Assembly: GCF_013394655.1 (NCBI RefSeq)
Contig: NZ_CP053351.1
Coordinates: 3,574,001 to 3,638,000 of the forward strand
Reading direction: 5' to 3'
Origin: Winogradskyella schleiferi
GTDB taxonomy: Bacteria; Bacteroidota; Bacteroidia; Flavobacteriales; Flavobacteriaceae
Length of the DNA stretch: 64,000 nucleotides
Made by a program: the position numbers and the translations under genes. Position 1 is the stretch's first letter. Every line of letters begins with the position of its first letter. Below, one piece after another: positions 36,210 to 45,548 of the stretch. The notes below the pieces were generated by a model that saw only the letters and a list, made by a program, of their open reading frames with translations, was not told where the DNA came from and searched no databases.

Positions 36210-37337
36210 TTAGCTTAAAACAGGATGAATATGAGTTTTGGCACTTAAAAAGTAAATCGAAAAACATGTTCCTTTACCCACTTCACTTTCCACTTCTACT
36301 TTACCTCCAATACTTTCAATATGGTTTTTGGTAATATACAATCCTACTCCCCTAGAATCATGATGCTTGTGAAACGTACCATTTAATGTAAACAATTGAT
36401 CACTATGAGTGTTTAAATCAATGCCCAAACCATTGTCTTTTATATTGAGAACCAAATATTCATCTTTTAATGTACTCGTAAGCTCAATCACTGGTAATCG
36501 TTTTTCTGACTTATATTTTATAGCATTGGTTAGAAAATTTAGAATAATGCTATCCAAGTATGCTTCAATACCTAAAATTTTCAATTTTTTATCTACGTTA
36601 TTGATGATTGTACCATTTTCTTTTTTTACCAAGGCACTGACGTTATATATAGAATTTTCGACGTATTGGTAAAGTGATAACGGATTTAGTGCATTAAATT
36701 TCTTTGGTTTATCTAGCCTAATTAAATTAAGATGGTTAATGGTTTCATTGAGATTAGATAAAGAGTCCTTTAACATTTTGTAATTGTCATTCTTAATTAA
36801 GACGTCCTCTAATTCTTCTTCCAAAAATTCGGTAATAGAACTCAAATTTCCTACATGTGTCCTGATATCGTGGGTGGCAATATGTGCAAAATCCTTTAGT
36901 TTTTCATTTTGGCCTTTAATAACATTCATTAAAAACTCCATGTGCCATGTCGCCGATTTCTGAGCAGAAATATCCGTTATCTGAGAAATGAAATAGATAG
37001 GTTTATCATTATCGTCTCTCACTAAAGAAACCGATAGCAAGGCCCAAACCACATAGCCTTTTTTATGAAAATAACGTTTTTCAATTTGATAATTATTTAT
37101 TTTCCCATCTATGAGTTGTTGCATAAAGTTTAAATCCAACTCCAAATCATCACGATGTGTTATATCTTGAAAACTCATTTGGTAAAATTCCTCTTTTGTA
37201 TAACCCAACAAGTCCAAGACACTTTGATTTGCCTTAATCCATTTGCCTTTAGGACTGACAATTGCTATACCACCATTGGCATAATTGAATATATTTTGAA
37301 AAAGTTTATTTTTATAACGTTCTATATGTTTTGGCAT
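36210..37337 (-). CDS. PAS-domain sensor histidine kinase (paralogue 1)
   Basis: The 375-residue soluble kinase has no membrane segment. A PAS domain spans about 13-125 (NGGIAIVSPKGKWIKANQSV, YFHKKGYVVWALLSVSLV). A short helix leads to the dimerisation/phosphoacceptor region with H156 in ATHDIRTHVGNL. The ATPase domain has the N box NFLTNAIKYKS, DNGLGIDL and GVGLYITKNHIESIGG. No response regulator is adjacent, so it is an orphan that probably senses a cytosolic ligand or signals to a distant regulator. It shares domain order and most motifs with the kinase gene upstream; the pair looks like a tandem duplication. Confidence 0.9.
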   Translation of the reverse strand: MPKHIERYKNKLFQNIFNYANGGIAIVSPKGKWIKANQSVLDLLGYTKEEFYQMSFQDITHRDDLELDLNFMQQLIDGKINNYQIEKRYFHKKGYVVWALLSVSLVRDDNDKPIYFISQITDISAQKSATWHMEFLMNVIKGQNEKLKDFAHIATHDIRTHVGNLSSITEFLEEELEDVLIKNDNYKMLKDSLSNLNETINHLNLIRLDKPKKFNALNPLSLYQYVENSIYNVSALVKKENGTIINNVDKKLKILGIEAYLDSIILNFLTNAIKYKSEKRLPVIELTSTLKDEYLVLNIKDNGLGIDLNTHSDQLFTLNGTFHKHHDSRGVGLYITKNHIESIGGKVEVESEVGKGTCFSIYFLSAKTHIHPVLS

Positions 37338-37420
37338 GGAAAGTAATCAAGTAATTAACATTCAAAAATAATTAAGGTCTATAAATACTATTAACTCAAA
37401 TGAATATAATCGTACAACTT

Positions 37421-38527
37421 TTAAGCTTTTTTAAAACAGATAGAGAATTCAGTTCCAACATCAACTTCACTTTTTACCTCTATTTTTCCGCCTAACGATT
37501 CAATGTGATTTTTTGTTATAAAAAGTCCTATCCCTATGGCATCGTCGTTATTATGGAAGGTTTTATACATTTGAAAAAGTGTATCTCCAAATTTATCCAA
37601 ATCTATACCAAGTCCATTATCTTTAATAGTGAGCACCACAAAATCATCCTGAATAATAGATCTCAACTCAATAATGGGCTTTCTTTTTTCAGATTTATAT
37701 TTTATGGCATTGGTAAGAAAATTAAGAATGATACTATCGAGATATGCTGGAATGCCTTTTACACAAACATCTTCATCAATTTCATTATATATTAGGGCTT
37801 CTGCGTTCTGCGCTAATGCAATGATATTATAGGTCGCCTTTTCTGCAAAGTCATAAAGATTAAGGGAATCCATTTTAGAATCTTCGATTTCCTTAATTCT
37901 TGCCACTTCTGTTAAATGAGATACCGTTTCTTGTAAATTTTCAATAGCCGTTTTCAATAATTGAAAATTCTCATTCTCGTTTAAGTTAGAGTAATCCTCT
38001 TCTAAAAAACCCGTTAATGATGATAAATTACCGGAATGCGACCTTAAATTATGAGTTACAATATTGGCAAAAGACGTCAACCGCTCATTTTGTTCCTTGG
38101 CGACACTAAGCATCAGTTTTAGTTTATCCTGACTTTTTTGTCGATTGGTCACATCATTAAATTGCCAAATCATATGAGCCCTACCTTCCTTGAAATAAAC
38201 TAAGGACACTGAAATCAACATCCAAATTATGGTACCATCTTTATGAAAATAACGCTGTTTTACACGATATTTGTCAATAGCTCCATTGATAAGTTTTTCA
38301 AATTTTTCCTCGTGAACACCAAGATCTTCGGCATAGACAATATTATTAATGTCCATATTAAAGAGTTCCCATCTTGTATATCCAAAAATTTCGCAAACAC
38401 TCTCGTTGACTTTTAACCAATTTCCATCTAAATTTACAATAGCAATGCCATTGTAAGTATTATTAAATGTGCGCTCTAAAACGTCGTAAGCGTTAGAGAA
38501 GTTTCGCAGATGATTTGACACTTTCAT
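37421..38527 (-). CDS. PAS-domain sensor histidine kinase (paralogue 2)
   Basis: The 368-residue paralogue of the kinase 83 nt downstream has a PAS domain at about 22-130 (YNGIAIVNLDGNWLKVNESV, YFHKDGTIIWMLISVSLV) and phosphoacceptor H159 in VTHNLRSHSGNL. The N box is NFLTNAIKYKS, with DNGLGIDL and GIGLFITKNHIESLGG following. The ATPase domains are much more alike than the PAS domains, which suggests the two sense different signals. No response regulator is nearby. Confidence 0.9.
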   Translation of the reverse strand: MKVSNHLRNFSNAYDVLERTFNNTYNGIAIVNLDGNWLKVNESVCEIFGYTRWELFNMDINNIVYAEDLGVHEEKFEKLINGAIDKYRVKQRYFHKDGTIIWMLISVSLVYFKEGRAHMIWQFNDVTNRQKSQDKLKLMLSVAKEQNERLTSFANIVTHNLRSHSGNLSSLTGFLEEDYSNLNENENFQLLKTAIENLQETVSHLTEVARIKEIEDSKMDSLNLYDFAEKATYNIIALAQNAEALIYNEIDEDVCVKGIPAYLDSIILNFLTNAIKYKSEKRKPIIELRSIIQDDFVVLTIKDNGLGIDLDKFGDTLFQMYKTFHNNDDAIGIGLFITKNHIESLGGKIEVKSEVDVGTEFSICFKKA

Positions 38528-38657
38528 TGAATTAGAATTACAAGGATTAATCTACTGAAAGCTATTATTTAGTAAGGGTAAACTCCGTTAAATTATGGTT
38601 ACTATTGTATTTAACATCAAAAAGTTACGAAAAAAAACCCAAATCACAAAAAAACAC

Positions 38658-38665
38658 TATATTTG
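38658..38665 (+). promoter_or_regulatory. -7 box of rpsO (TATATTTG)
   Basis: A perfect TAnnTTTG. The frame upstream of rpsO could only start at a TTG inside this box, so the box confirms the ATG at 38720. Confidence 0.75.
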
Positions 38666-38719
38666 CCGCTCGAAAGAAAGGCTTTCGTGTACATAAAAAT
38701 CATTTACAATAATATTAGC

Positions 38720-38989
38720 ATGTATTTAGATCAAAAAGAAAAGGAAAAACTTTTCAAAAAACACGGTAAAGATGCAAAGGACACTGGATCTGCAGAAGGA
38801 CAGATTGCATTATTTACAGCAAGAATCAATCACTTAACTGAGCACTTAAAGAATAATCGTAAAGATTATAATACAGAGCGTTCGTTAGTAAAACTAGTTG
38901 GTAAACGTAGATCATTACTAGACTATTTAACTAAGAAAGATATCTTAAGATATCGTGCGATAGTGAAAGAATTAGGATTAAGAAAATAA
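38720..38989 (+). CDS. rpsO: 30S ribosomal protein S15
   Basis: S15 binds the central domain of 16S rRNA early in 30S assembly. Starting at ATG 38720 (MYLDQKEKEKLF) gives 89 residues, the standard length. The longer frame to 38663 begins with a TTG inside the promoter box and adds 19 residues without family match. Signature parts are HGKDAKDTGSAEGQIALFTARI and HLKNNRKDYNTERSLVKLVGKRR. pnp follows, the same gene pair as in E. coli, but separated by a terminator and about 290 nt. Confidence 0.97.
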   Translation: MYLDQKEKEKLFKKHGKDAKDTGSAEGQIALFTARINHLTEHLKNNRKDYNTERSLVKLVGKRRSLLDYLTKKDILRYRAIVKELGLRK

Positions 38990-39003
38990 TCTCAATAAAT
39001 AGA

Positions 39004-39027
39004 CCACGCCTAACAGCGTGGTTTTTT
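39004..39027 (+). terminator. Intrinsic terminator of rpsO
   Basis: CCACGC-CTAACA-GCGTGG followed by six T residues; compact and strong. Confidence 0.88.
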
Positions 39028-39278
39028 GATATATAACAACTCGATTTTGGACGAGTATAAAAACCAAAATTGAAATTAAGCATGAGTACCTGAAACATCC
39101 TGATAGTAATCGGGACAGGACTAGCGGTTTTTCATTGGTCACGACTTAAGAGGTCACACAACAACTACACACAACAACACAACCCTGTCCGTCTAGTTAG
39201 GCGGAGACCATTGTTTAACAGAATTCTGGTGGCTGAGCGTAGTCGAGGTCCCGGTAAAATTCAAGAATTAAAAAATTT
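39028..39278 (+). other. pnp upstream region with several small hairpins and a dispersed motif
   Basis: This gene-free stretch holds an imperfect hairpin CCTGAT-AGTA-ATCGGG (39099-39114), related to the CCCGATAG hairpins of the MITE-like elements. It also holds an imperfect hairpin CCGTCTA/TAGGCGG near 39190-39204 and the dispersed motif GGCTGAGCGTAGTCGAGG (39231-39248). No TAnnTTTG box is clear. It may be a structured leader for pnp, but the parts look like common repeats rather than a conserved control element. Confidence 0.5.
39231..39250. repeat. Dispersed CTGAGCGCAGTCGAAG-type motif, copy 2
   Basis: GGCTGAGCGTAGTCGAGGTC; a near copy of 22909-22928 and, inverted, of 51741-51756. It lies 29 nt before the pnp start. 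Confidence 0.6.
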
Positions 39279-41534
39279 ATGATTCCAAAAGTTTTTAGAG
39301 AGGTCATTGACCTAGGAGACGGTAGAGAAATTTCTATCGAAACCGGAAAATTAGCAAAACAAGCGCATGGTAGCGTTGTGGTGCAGTCTGGAAAATGCAT
39401 GTTATTATGTACAGTAGTTTCCAATTACGAACAAAAAGACCTTGATTTTCTTCCGTTAACGGTAGATTACAGAGAAAAATTTGCTGCGGCTGGGCGTTAT
39501 CCTGGTGGTTTCTTCAAGAGAGAAGCAAGACCAAGTGACGGCGAAGTATTAACGATGCGTTTAGTGGATCGTGTTTTACGTCCATTATTCCCAAAAGATT
39601 ATCACTCGGAAACACAAGTGATGATTCAATTAATGTCTCATGACGATGACGTTATGCCAGATGCTATGGCAGGATTAGCTGCTTCTGCTGCTATCCAATT
39701 ATCAGATTTTCCATTTGAATGTGCGATTTCTGAAGCAAGAGTAGGCCGTGTAAATGGCGAATTTATCATCAACCCTACACGATCTCAACTAGAAGAATCT
39801 GATATCGATATGATGATCGGAGCTTCTGCGGATTCCGTAATGATGGTTGAAGGTGAAATGGACGAGATTTCCGAAGAAGAAATGACAGAAGCCATTAAGT
39901 TTGCCCATGAAGCAATTAAAGTACAATGTGCTGCTCAATTGAGATTGGCTGAAGCTTTCGGAAAGAAAGAAACTCGTGAATATCCTGAAGAACGATCAGA
40001 CGAGGATTTGGCTAAGAAAATCCATGATATGGCTTACGATAAAGTATATGCCATTGCAAAAGCTGGATCGTCGAAACACGAAAGAAGTACAGCATTTTCT
40101 GAAATTAAAGAAGAAATCAAAGCTACGTTTTCTGAAGAAGAATTAGAAGACTTTGGTGGATTGGTTTCTAAATATTATCGAGCTGCCGAAAAAGCGGCTA
40201 TTAGAGACCTGACCTTAAATGAAGGACAACGTTTAGACGGAAGAAAAACAGACGAGATCAGACCGATATGGTGTGAGATAGATTATTTACCGTCTGTACA
40301 TGGGTCTTCAATCTTTACTCGTGGAGAAACTCAAGCTTTAGCAACAGTAACTTTAGGAACTTCTAGAGATGCCAATCAGGTAGACATGCCATCTTACGAA
40401 GGTGAGGAGCGTTTCTATTTGCACTACAACTTCCCTCCTTTTTGTACAGGTGAAGCAAGACCAATCCGTGGCACCTCTCGTAGAGAAGTTGGTCATGGTA
40501 ACTTAGCACAACGCGCCTTAAAAGGCATGATTCCTGAGGATTGTCCTTATACAGTACGTGTAGTTTCTGAAGTATTGGAATCTAACGGTTCGTCTTCAAT
40601 GGCAACAGTTTGTTCTGGAACAATGGCATTGATGGATGCTGGTGTGCAAATGACAAAACCAGTTTCAGGTATTGCCATGGGATTAATTTCTGATGGAGAT
40701 TCTGGAAAATATGCCGTATTGTCTGATATTTTAGGTGATGAAGATCACTTAGGAGATATGGACTTTAAAGTGACTGGAACTGCAGATGGTATTACCGCTT
40801 GCCAAATGGATATTAAAGTAAAAGGCTTGACTTATGAAATCCTTGTCAATGCTTTAAAACAAGCTCGTGATGGTCGTTTACATATCTTAGAGAAGATAAC
40901 GGACACTATTGCTAAGCCAAATGCTGAAGTAAAAGAACATGCACCAACAATGGTAACGAGACGAATTCCAAATGAATTTATCGGAGCATTAATTGGACCT
41001 GGTGGAAAAGTGATTCAGGAAATGCAAAAAGAAACTGAGACTACTATCGTAATTAACGAAGATCCAGTAACTGAAGAAGGTATTGTTGAAATTTTAGGTG
41101 TTGGTAAAAAAGGCATTAATGCTGTAATGGCAAAAATCGATGCTATTTTATTTAAGCCTGAAGTGGGCAGCATTTACGAAGTAAAAGTGATCAAAATGTT
41201 AGATTTTGGTGCTGTTGTTGAGTATATGGATGCACCAGGAAACGAAGTGTTATTGCACGTATCTGAATTAGCGTGGGAGCGTACAGAAAATGTATCTGAT
41301 GTGGTAAACATGGGCGATGTGTTTGATGTAAAATATTTCGGTATTGATTCTAGAACACGTAAGGAAAAAGTATCACGTAAAGCGATTTTACCAAAACCAG
41401 AAGGTTTCAAGGAAAGACCGCCAAGAGACAATAATAGTCGTGGTGGACGTGATAACAACAGAGGAAGAGATAATCGTGGACGTGACAACAGACGTGATGA
41501 TCGTAAGCCTAGAGAGAATAAGAAGGAAGATTAA
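39279..41534 (+). CDS. pnp: Polyribonucleotide nucleotidyltransferase
   Basis: PNPase degrades RNA 3'-5' by phosphorolysis. The 751 residues comprise two RNase PH domains (first around [21 protein letters not shown]; second with [23 protein letters not shown] and [20 protein letters not shown]), a KH domain ([21 protein letters not shown]) and an S1 domain ([22 protein letters not shown]). The last about 40 residues are a low-complexity RGG/RDN-rich basic tail, likely a disordered RNA-binding or protein-binding extension. Located downstream of rpsO with its own leader. Confidence 0.97.
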   Translation: MIPKVFREVIDLGDGREISIETGKLAKQAHGSVVVQSGKCMLLCTVVSNYEQKDLDFLPLTVDYREKFAAAGRYPGGFFKREARPSDGEVLTMRLVDRVLRPLFPKDYHSETQVMIQLMSHDDDVMPDAMAGLAASAAIQLSDFPFECAISEARVGRVNGEFIINPTRSQLEESDIDMMIGASADSVMMVEGEMDEISEEEMTEAIKFAHEAIKVQCAAQLRLAEAFGKKETREYPEERSDEDLAKKIHDMAYDKVYAIAKAGSSKHERSTAFSEIKEEIKATFSEEELEDFGGLVSKYYRAAEKAAIRDLTLNEGQRLDGRKTDEIRPIWCEIDYLPSVHGSSIFTRGETQALATVTLGTSRDANQVDMPSYEGEERFYLHYNFPPFCTGEARPIRGTSRREVGHGNLAQRALKGMIPEDCPYTVRVVSEVLESNGSSSMATVCSGTMALMDAGVQMTKPVSGIAMGLISDGDSGKYAVLSDILGDEDHLGDMDFKVTGTADGITACQMDIKVKGLTYEILVNALKQARDGRLHILEKITDTIAKPNAEVKEHAPTMVTRRIPNEFIGALIGPGGKVIQEMQKETETTIVINEDPVTEEGIVEILGVGKKGINAVMAKIDAILFKPEVGSIYEVKVIKMLDFGAVVEYMDAPGNEVLLHVSELAWERTENVSDVVNMGDVFDVKYFGIDSRTRKEKVSRKAILPKPEGFKERPPRDNNSRGGRDNNRGRDNRGRDNRRDDRKPRENKKED

Positions 41535-41559
41535 TTTCATTCTAATCTTAATATATTTG

Positions 41560-41589
41560 AAAAGCCCAACCGTGATGTTGGGCTTTTTT
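41560..41589 (+). terminator. Intrinsic terminator of pnp
   Basis: AAAGCCCAAC-CGTGAT-GTTGGGCTTT followed by T residues. Confidence 0.88.
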
Positions 41590-41872
41590 GTTTTCTTTAT
41601 TATAATCTATAAAGTGGATAATACAGACATGAATCTATAGGTGTATTTTAATAATGATTGTAAAAGCGTAGTGAATTACCAATTAGTTACGCCACACATA
41701 TTTATTACCGAAAGATTTAGAGCAAATAAATAGCCCTTTGGATAATGCAATTAAAAAATTATCTTTATAGGAAAAAGAGAAAACACTCACTATATCCTAA
41801 TATATTTACGGGATATGAGTAATAAATCTTATTATTTTAAACGATGTTTACAATACGAAGAAACTCTGAAAT
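41590..41872. other. Gene-free AT-rich region
   Basis: All six frames are broken by stop codons. Short stretches read like eroded coding sequence, but I cannot assign any. No repeat or promoter is clear. Confidence 0.4.
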
Positions 41873-42167
41873 ATGAAGGATATTAAGATTTTATTATTAA
41901 CTTTTCTATCTCTGACTTTGTTCAGACAACATTTGAAATGTTGTGAATCGGCAAAAAAAAAAGTTGAAACTTATTTAAGCGGGTTTTGGAGAATATCCGA
42001 AAATAAAAATTGAATTCATTTAATTGGAAGATGATTTTGGTCCGGAGTTCATTCACAAATTATCAAAACAATGGGATATTCCAGTGAATTTTATGTTCAT
42101 AGGATCTCCAGGAGACCATTTCCCATACAGAGTTGAAGAATTGGGTGGTGTTCGATTGATTATATAA
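41873..42167 (+). pseudogene. Decayed gene remnant upstream of the HMA-like protein
   Basis: An ATG at 41873 opens 46 codons with a hydrophobic start (MKDIKILLLTFLSLTLF) and stops at 42013. In another frame the sequence continues with GFGEYPKIKIEFI, a TAA at 42021-42023, then 47 codons that look protein-like (DFGPEFIHKLSKQWDIPVNF, then FIGSPGDHFPYRVEELGGVR) to a stop at 42167. A run of ten A residues near 41952 is a plausible frameshift site. The pieces suggest one or two small genes broken by a frameshift and a stop. The family is not recognised. Confidence 0.4.
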
Positions 42168-42185
42168 CACAAAAAACTAAAAATT

Positions 42186-42446
42186 ATGAGTTTATTATCA
42201 GAAAATGTAATTCCGGGAAATCACGGAAAAGTATTTGGCACCGATGCCACCGAACCTAAAGATTTAGAACGTATTAAAAAGAACATTTTAGCCATTAAAG
42301 GTGTAAAAGAAGTTGTTATTAATGCAGATTTATTCCCAAAGGAATTGACGGTTCAAACCAGTACACTAGTTGAAATAAAGGATGTTGAGGATGCAGTTTT
42401 ACCGACTGGTTTTCATGTCATACCCAAAGGGCTTTTCGAACTTTAA
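42186..42446 (+). CDS. Small HMA-like (heavy-metal-associated fold) protein without CxxC
   Basis: The 86-residue protein has the beta-alpha-beta-beta-alpha-beta rhythm of the heavy-metal-associated domain: GKVFGTDA, DLERIKKNILAIKGVKEVVINADLFPKELTVQT, then VEIKDVEDAVLPTGFHVI. The metal-binding CxxC at the first loop is replaced by TDATEP, so it is not expected to bind copper in the usual way. It starts 18 nt after the remnant described upstream, which may have been its operon partner. Function unknown. Confidence 0.7.
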   Translation: MSLLSENVIPGNHGKVFGTDATEPKDLERIKKNILAIKGVKEVVINADLFPKELTVQTSTLVEIKDVEDAVLPTGFHVIPKGLFEL

Positions 42447-42785
42447 ATAGAACACTTTTTGACACTACAGATTTATGGTTAGCGGTGGGAGTTTATTAAA
42501 GATGAACGTGCCTTGTATTCCTTTTTTTAAATCAACTTATCCAAAGTTTCGTTTTTTTCGGAGCTATTAAAGTTTTGAGTATAAAAGGAATGCAAAATTA
42601 AAGATATAACGATTTACACCAAACTGATACTTATTACTAAAATTTCAATAGTACTTATAGATCATGGAACTATTGATTCTAAAATATTTTTTGAAAACAT
42701 GACCTGTGATGTTAAACCAGACATTGAACCACACCATAATATTAAAAGAATACAACCATAAAATAAGAATGTTTAAAAACGGAAT
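42447..42785. other. Intergenic gap with no gene
   Basis: AT-rich, with a weak imperfect inverted repeat (CTTGTATTCCTTTTTT near 42510 and AAAAGGAATGCAAAA near 42583). No coding frame or promoter is convincing. It separates convergent genes. Confidence 0.4.
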
Positions 42786-43346
42786 TTAATCTTGCTTTTT
42801 AAAGAAAACAGCATATGCCTTATCTATTCCATTAATACTATCTTCAGGATAATCATTGTACAAAAAAACGATGGAGTCATTGTTCATCTCACTAATTGGG
42901 TATACGATAAAATCATTGGTATCGTATCCTCTATAAAAAGTAAGTAAATCGTTTTCTATGAGCCAACCATTAACACCACTTGGAAAACACCATGGAAAGT
43001 AATTAGCTGATTCTGACTTCATGAGTTTAACCAAAGGTTTGTTCGGATTTTCATAGGGACAGTCCCAACTATATCCAATTAACTTATTTGAATAAAATTG
43101 TATGGTATCAGTTCTATCTCCAGTTGGCCAACCCGTTCCAGAGTCGTAACTAATTTCAACAGATGCATCAAGCATTGTATCATAACGATATCCAAAATAC
43201 CACTTACCAATTAATAACCTTTCAGAATTTGAAGATTGAGAATACAGATCTTCTCCGTTGTATTGATCTGGACTTGGATATTCATCATTTTTATTGGATG
43301 AACAAGCCATAGTTAAAACAGTAAATAATAAAACTAATTTTGTCAT
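42786..43346 (-). CDS. Small lipoprotein, lipocalin-like
   Basis: The 186-residue protein has a short lipoprotein signal (MTKLVLLFTVLTMAC, cysteine 15) and a serine/asparagine-rich linker. It continues with RLLIGKWYFGYRYD, a pattern often seen at the first strand of lipocalin-like domains of Bacteroidota, then alternating strands rich in aromatic residues. No named family was recognised. It is probably surface- or periplasm-anchored, and independent of its neighbours. Confidence 0.72.
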   Translation of the reverse strand: MTKLVLLFTVLTMACSSNKNDEYPSPDQYNGEDLYSQSSNSERLLIGKWYFGYRYDTMLDASVEISYDSGTGWPTGDRTDTIQFYSNKLIGYSWDCPYENPNKPLVKLMKSESANYFPWCFPSGVNGWLIENDLLTFYRGYDTNDFIVYPISEMNNDSIVFLYNDYPEDSINGIDKAYAVFFKKQD

Positions 43347-43445
43347 AATTATTTAATAATCAGCGATTAAAAACTTAAGAATTATAATTTAGAATACCAT
43401 CAAAATTTTTGGTAATTTTTTCATTTTAAGTTTTAAGTTAATTGA

Positions 43446-43985
43446 CTATTCCTTACCCAGTTGGTAAACAATAGAATATTTTTCCATCAATCCTAATTGC
43501 TTCTTATAGTTATCCATTTTATAATCTATAGTTATTTTCTTTCTACTGGATCCTATAAGTGCGCCAATTATTCCACTGGGAATACACGCCACAATACCGC
43601 CTGCAGTAGCTTTCTCTTCCTTAGTTAAACTAAACCAACCTGTATCATCATCTCCTCCAGATAAACCTATCACGTAGCCCAAAGCAGCACCAGCCAATCC
43701 GCCAACTAAAGAAGCTTTAGCCACTGATCCTCGTTTTCTTATTTTTATGATATTAATTTTCTCTGCAGGAACAAATAGAAGGGTTTCCAAATCAATTTTT
43801 TTTGTTTTGCTAAGTGTTATACCTGTCTCATCCACCGCATAAAAAAAACCTTTTACTTTTTCAGTATCTGTGTTAACCCATACTTTATATAAAGCCACTT
43901 TGTTATTAGACTTACTCCGCTCTTGTCCATAAGATATTACCGAAATAAATAAAGCTACAATAATTTTCAATGCAAAAGTTTTCAT
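43446..43985 (-). CDS. Secreted protein with glycine-zipper hairpin
   Basis: The 179-residue protein has a signal peptide (1-20, ending SYGQ). A beta-rich stretch (YKVWVNTDTEKVKGFFYAVD, then LLFVPAEKINIIKIRKRG) precedes a glycine-rich hydrophobic hairpin (ASLVGGLAGAALGYVIGLSGG and GGIVACIPSGIIGALIGSS) separated by a charged loop. Glycine-zipper segments of this kind insert into or oligomerise at membranes. The N-terminal part suggests a response to a cell-surface condition, but no function can be assigned. Confidence 0.7.
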   Translation of the reverse strand: MKTFALKIIVALFISVISYGQERSKSNNKVALYKVWVNTDTEKVKGFFYAVDETGITLSKTKKIDLETLLFVPAEKINIIKIRKRGSVAKASLVGGLAGAALGYVIGLSGGDDDTGWFSLTKEEKATAGGIVACIPSGIIGALIGSSRKKITIDYKMDNYKKQLGLMEKYSIVYQLGKE

Positions 43986-44235
43986 GAATACTTGTTGTTT
44001 TCTAACATGGTCAATACAGTAAAATATCTAACTGAATTAAGATTAATTAAATATGATGCAATTGTAAGTTATGTGTTTTAAAAAAAGCGCATTATTTAAT
44101 CATATAAAATCCTCGTTTATAACACATTTGATACAAGACATAGCTTGAGTCTAAATTAGTATTTTGACTAGAATTGGTATCCGAAATTCTCTTTAGAACC
44201 AGAAATAGGACATAAAAACATCGTTTATTAATCAT

Positions 44236-45354
44236 CTATAATCTACTACGATACGACGTTGGCGTTTCTGAAGTAAACTTTTTAAAAGCAGAATAGAATG
44301 TGGATTTAGAATTAAACCCGCATTCTAAACCAATAGCCACAATGGTATATTGTTTAAACCTATCACTCAGCAATAGTTTTTTGGCTTGTTGAACCCGAAG
44401 CGAATTAATAAAATCCGAAAAGTTATAGGTGCTATAAGTGTTGATTACTTTGGATAGATGACTATTGCTAATATTCAATTCTTCAGAAAGTAGATCCATA
44501 CTAAAAAATGGATCTAAAAACCGTTTGTTATCAATCACATAAGTTTTAATAGTTTCAAAATCAGCTCTATGCTTTTCTTTGAGTTTAGCATTTTGTTTTT
44601 CACTAGAAATTTCTAAAATGGTATTGGGTTCTCGGTTTTCAATTTGTTGTCTAATGTCTATTCTTTCATTTGTTGTTTTCGAATGAATCAAACCTTGATA
44701 GCCTAACCAATAAATTAATATAGAATAGATAATTTTTAAGGGATCATAGAGCCATGCTTCCCGAGTAAAATAATAAATTATAACCGTAATTATCCATAAC
44801 ACCATAATGCCTGCGCCTGCCTTCAATATGGCTTTTATCCATTTAATATCATCAAATGGTGTAATTTTAGATGACGCGTTTTTATCAAAGAACACCAACT
44901 TTATAATATGATAGAATATAAAGACCGCGTAAATAGCATTGCAAATTTCTTCAACGATAATATATTCACTAAAACGCACTTCAAAATCCTTACTAAACAG
45001 CATTAAGCCTGTTCTAATAAGGATTTCAGCACTAAAAATCAGCAATGTGAATTTTAAATAGTTTGGATATTCGTCTTTAATTTTAAGATAATAGATCAAA
45101 AAGATATAAAAAAAAGGCACTATTAAAAAATGCCAAGGAACAGCCAAGTAGATATAAAGAATTACGCCAGACAAGTAATTTCCGTCATATACAAACTCTC
45201 TTAAATTATTTAACGAAAGGCACAGTACTACGATGTTTAAGTATTTTATGGAAATATTAATCTTCTTTCTATTAAGAAAGACGAAAGCATTGAACACAAA
45301 ACCCTGAACTATACCTATCAGTATGATTAATCGTATTATACTGTCATAATTCAT
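44236..45354 (-). CDS. Membrane-anchored AraC-type transcriptional regulator
   Basis: The N-terminal about 230 residues hold six to seven membrane helices (first at about 6-27). A basic linker follows, then a C-terminal AraC HTH domain (about 270-372) with SFLSKVINTYST-like first helix-turn-helix and the signature ECGFNSKSTFYSAFKKFTSETPTSYR. Such 7TM-HTH regulators sense an envelope or external signal and act directly on DNA. It is divergent from the GT2 gene at 45549, with a 194-nt gap, so regulation of that gene is plausible but inferred. Confidence 0.9.
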   Translation of the reverse strand: MNYDSIIRLIILIGIVQGFVFNAFVFLNRKKINISIKYLNIVVLCLSLNNLREFVYDGNYLSGVILYIYLAVPWHFLIVPFFYIFLIYYLKIKDEYPNYLKFTLLIFSAEILIRTGLMLFSKDFEVRFSEYIIVEEICNAIYAVFIFYHIIKLVFFDKNASSKITPFDDIKWIKAILKAGAGIMVLWIITVIIYYFTREAWLYDPLKIIYSILIYWLGYQGLIHSKTTNERIDIRQQIENREPNTILEISSEKQNAKLKEKHRADFETIKTYVIDNKRFLDPFFSMDLLSEELNISNSHLSKVINTYSTYNFSDFINSLRVQQAKKLLLSDRFKQYTIVAIGLECGFNSKSTFYSAFKKFTSETPTSYRSRL

Positions 45355-45548
45355 TATTTTAATTGCGTTAACAGTTTACAAATGAGTGTTTTAAATATTG
45401 AAGATAAGCAATTATAAATTGCTAAATAGATAAAATACTAATCTTGTATATTTAATCATATTGATTTTTAACACTTAAACTTCCTAATGTTAAATAAAAA
45501 CAAAAAAAAATCTAAACTTAAAATGTCAACGTACATCTGTTTTAATTA

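Noticed and set aside
38663..38719. Extended N-terminus of S15
   Set aside because: It requires a TTG start inside the promoter box and is absent from the family.
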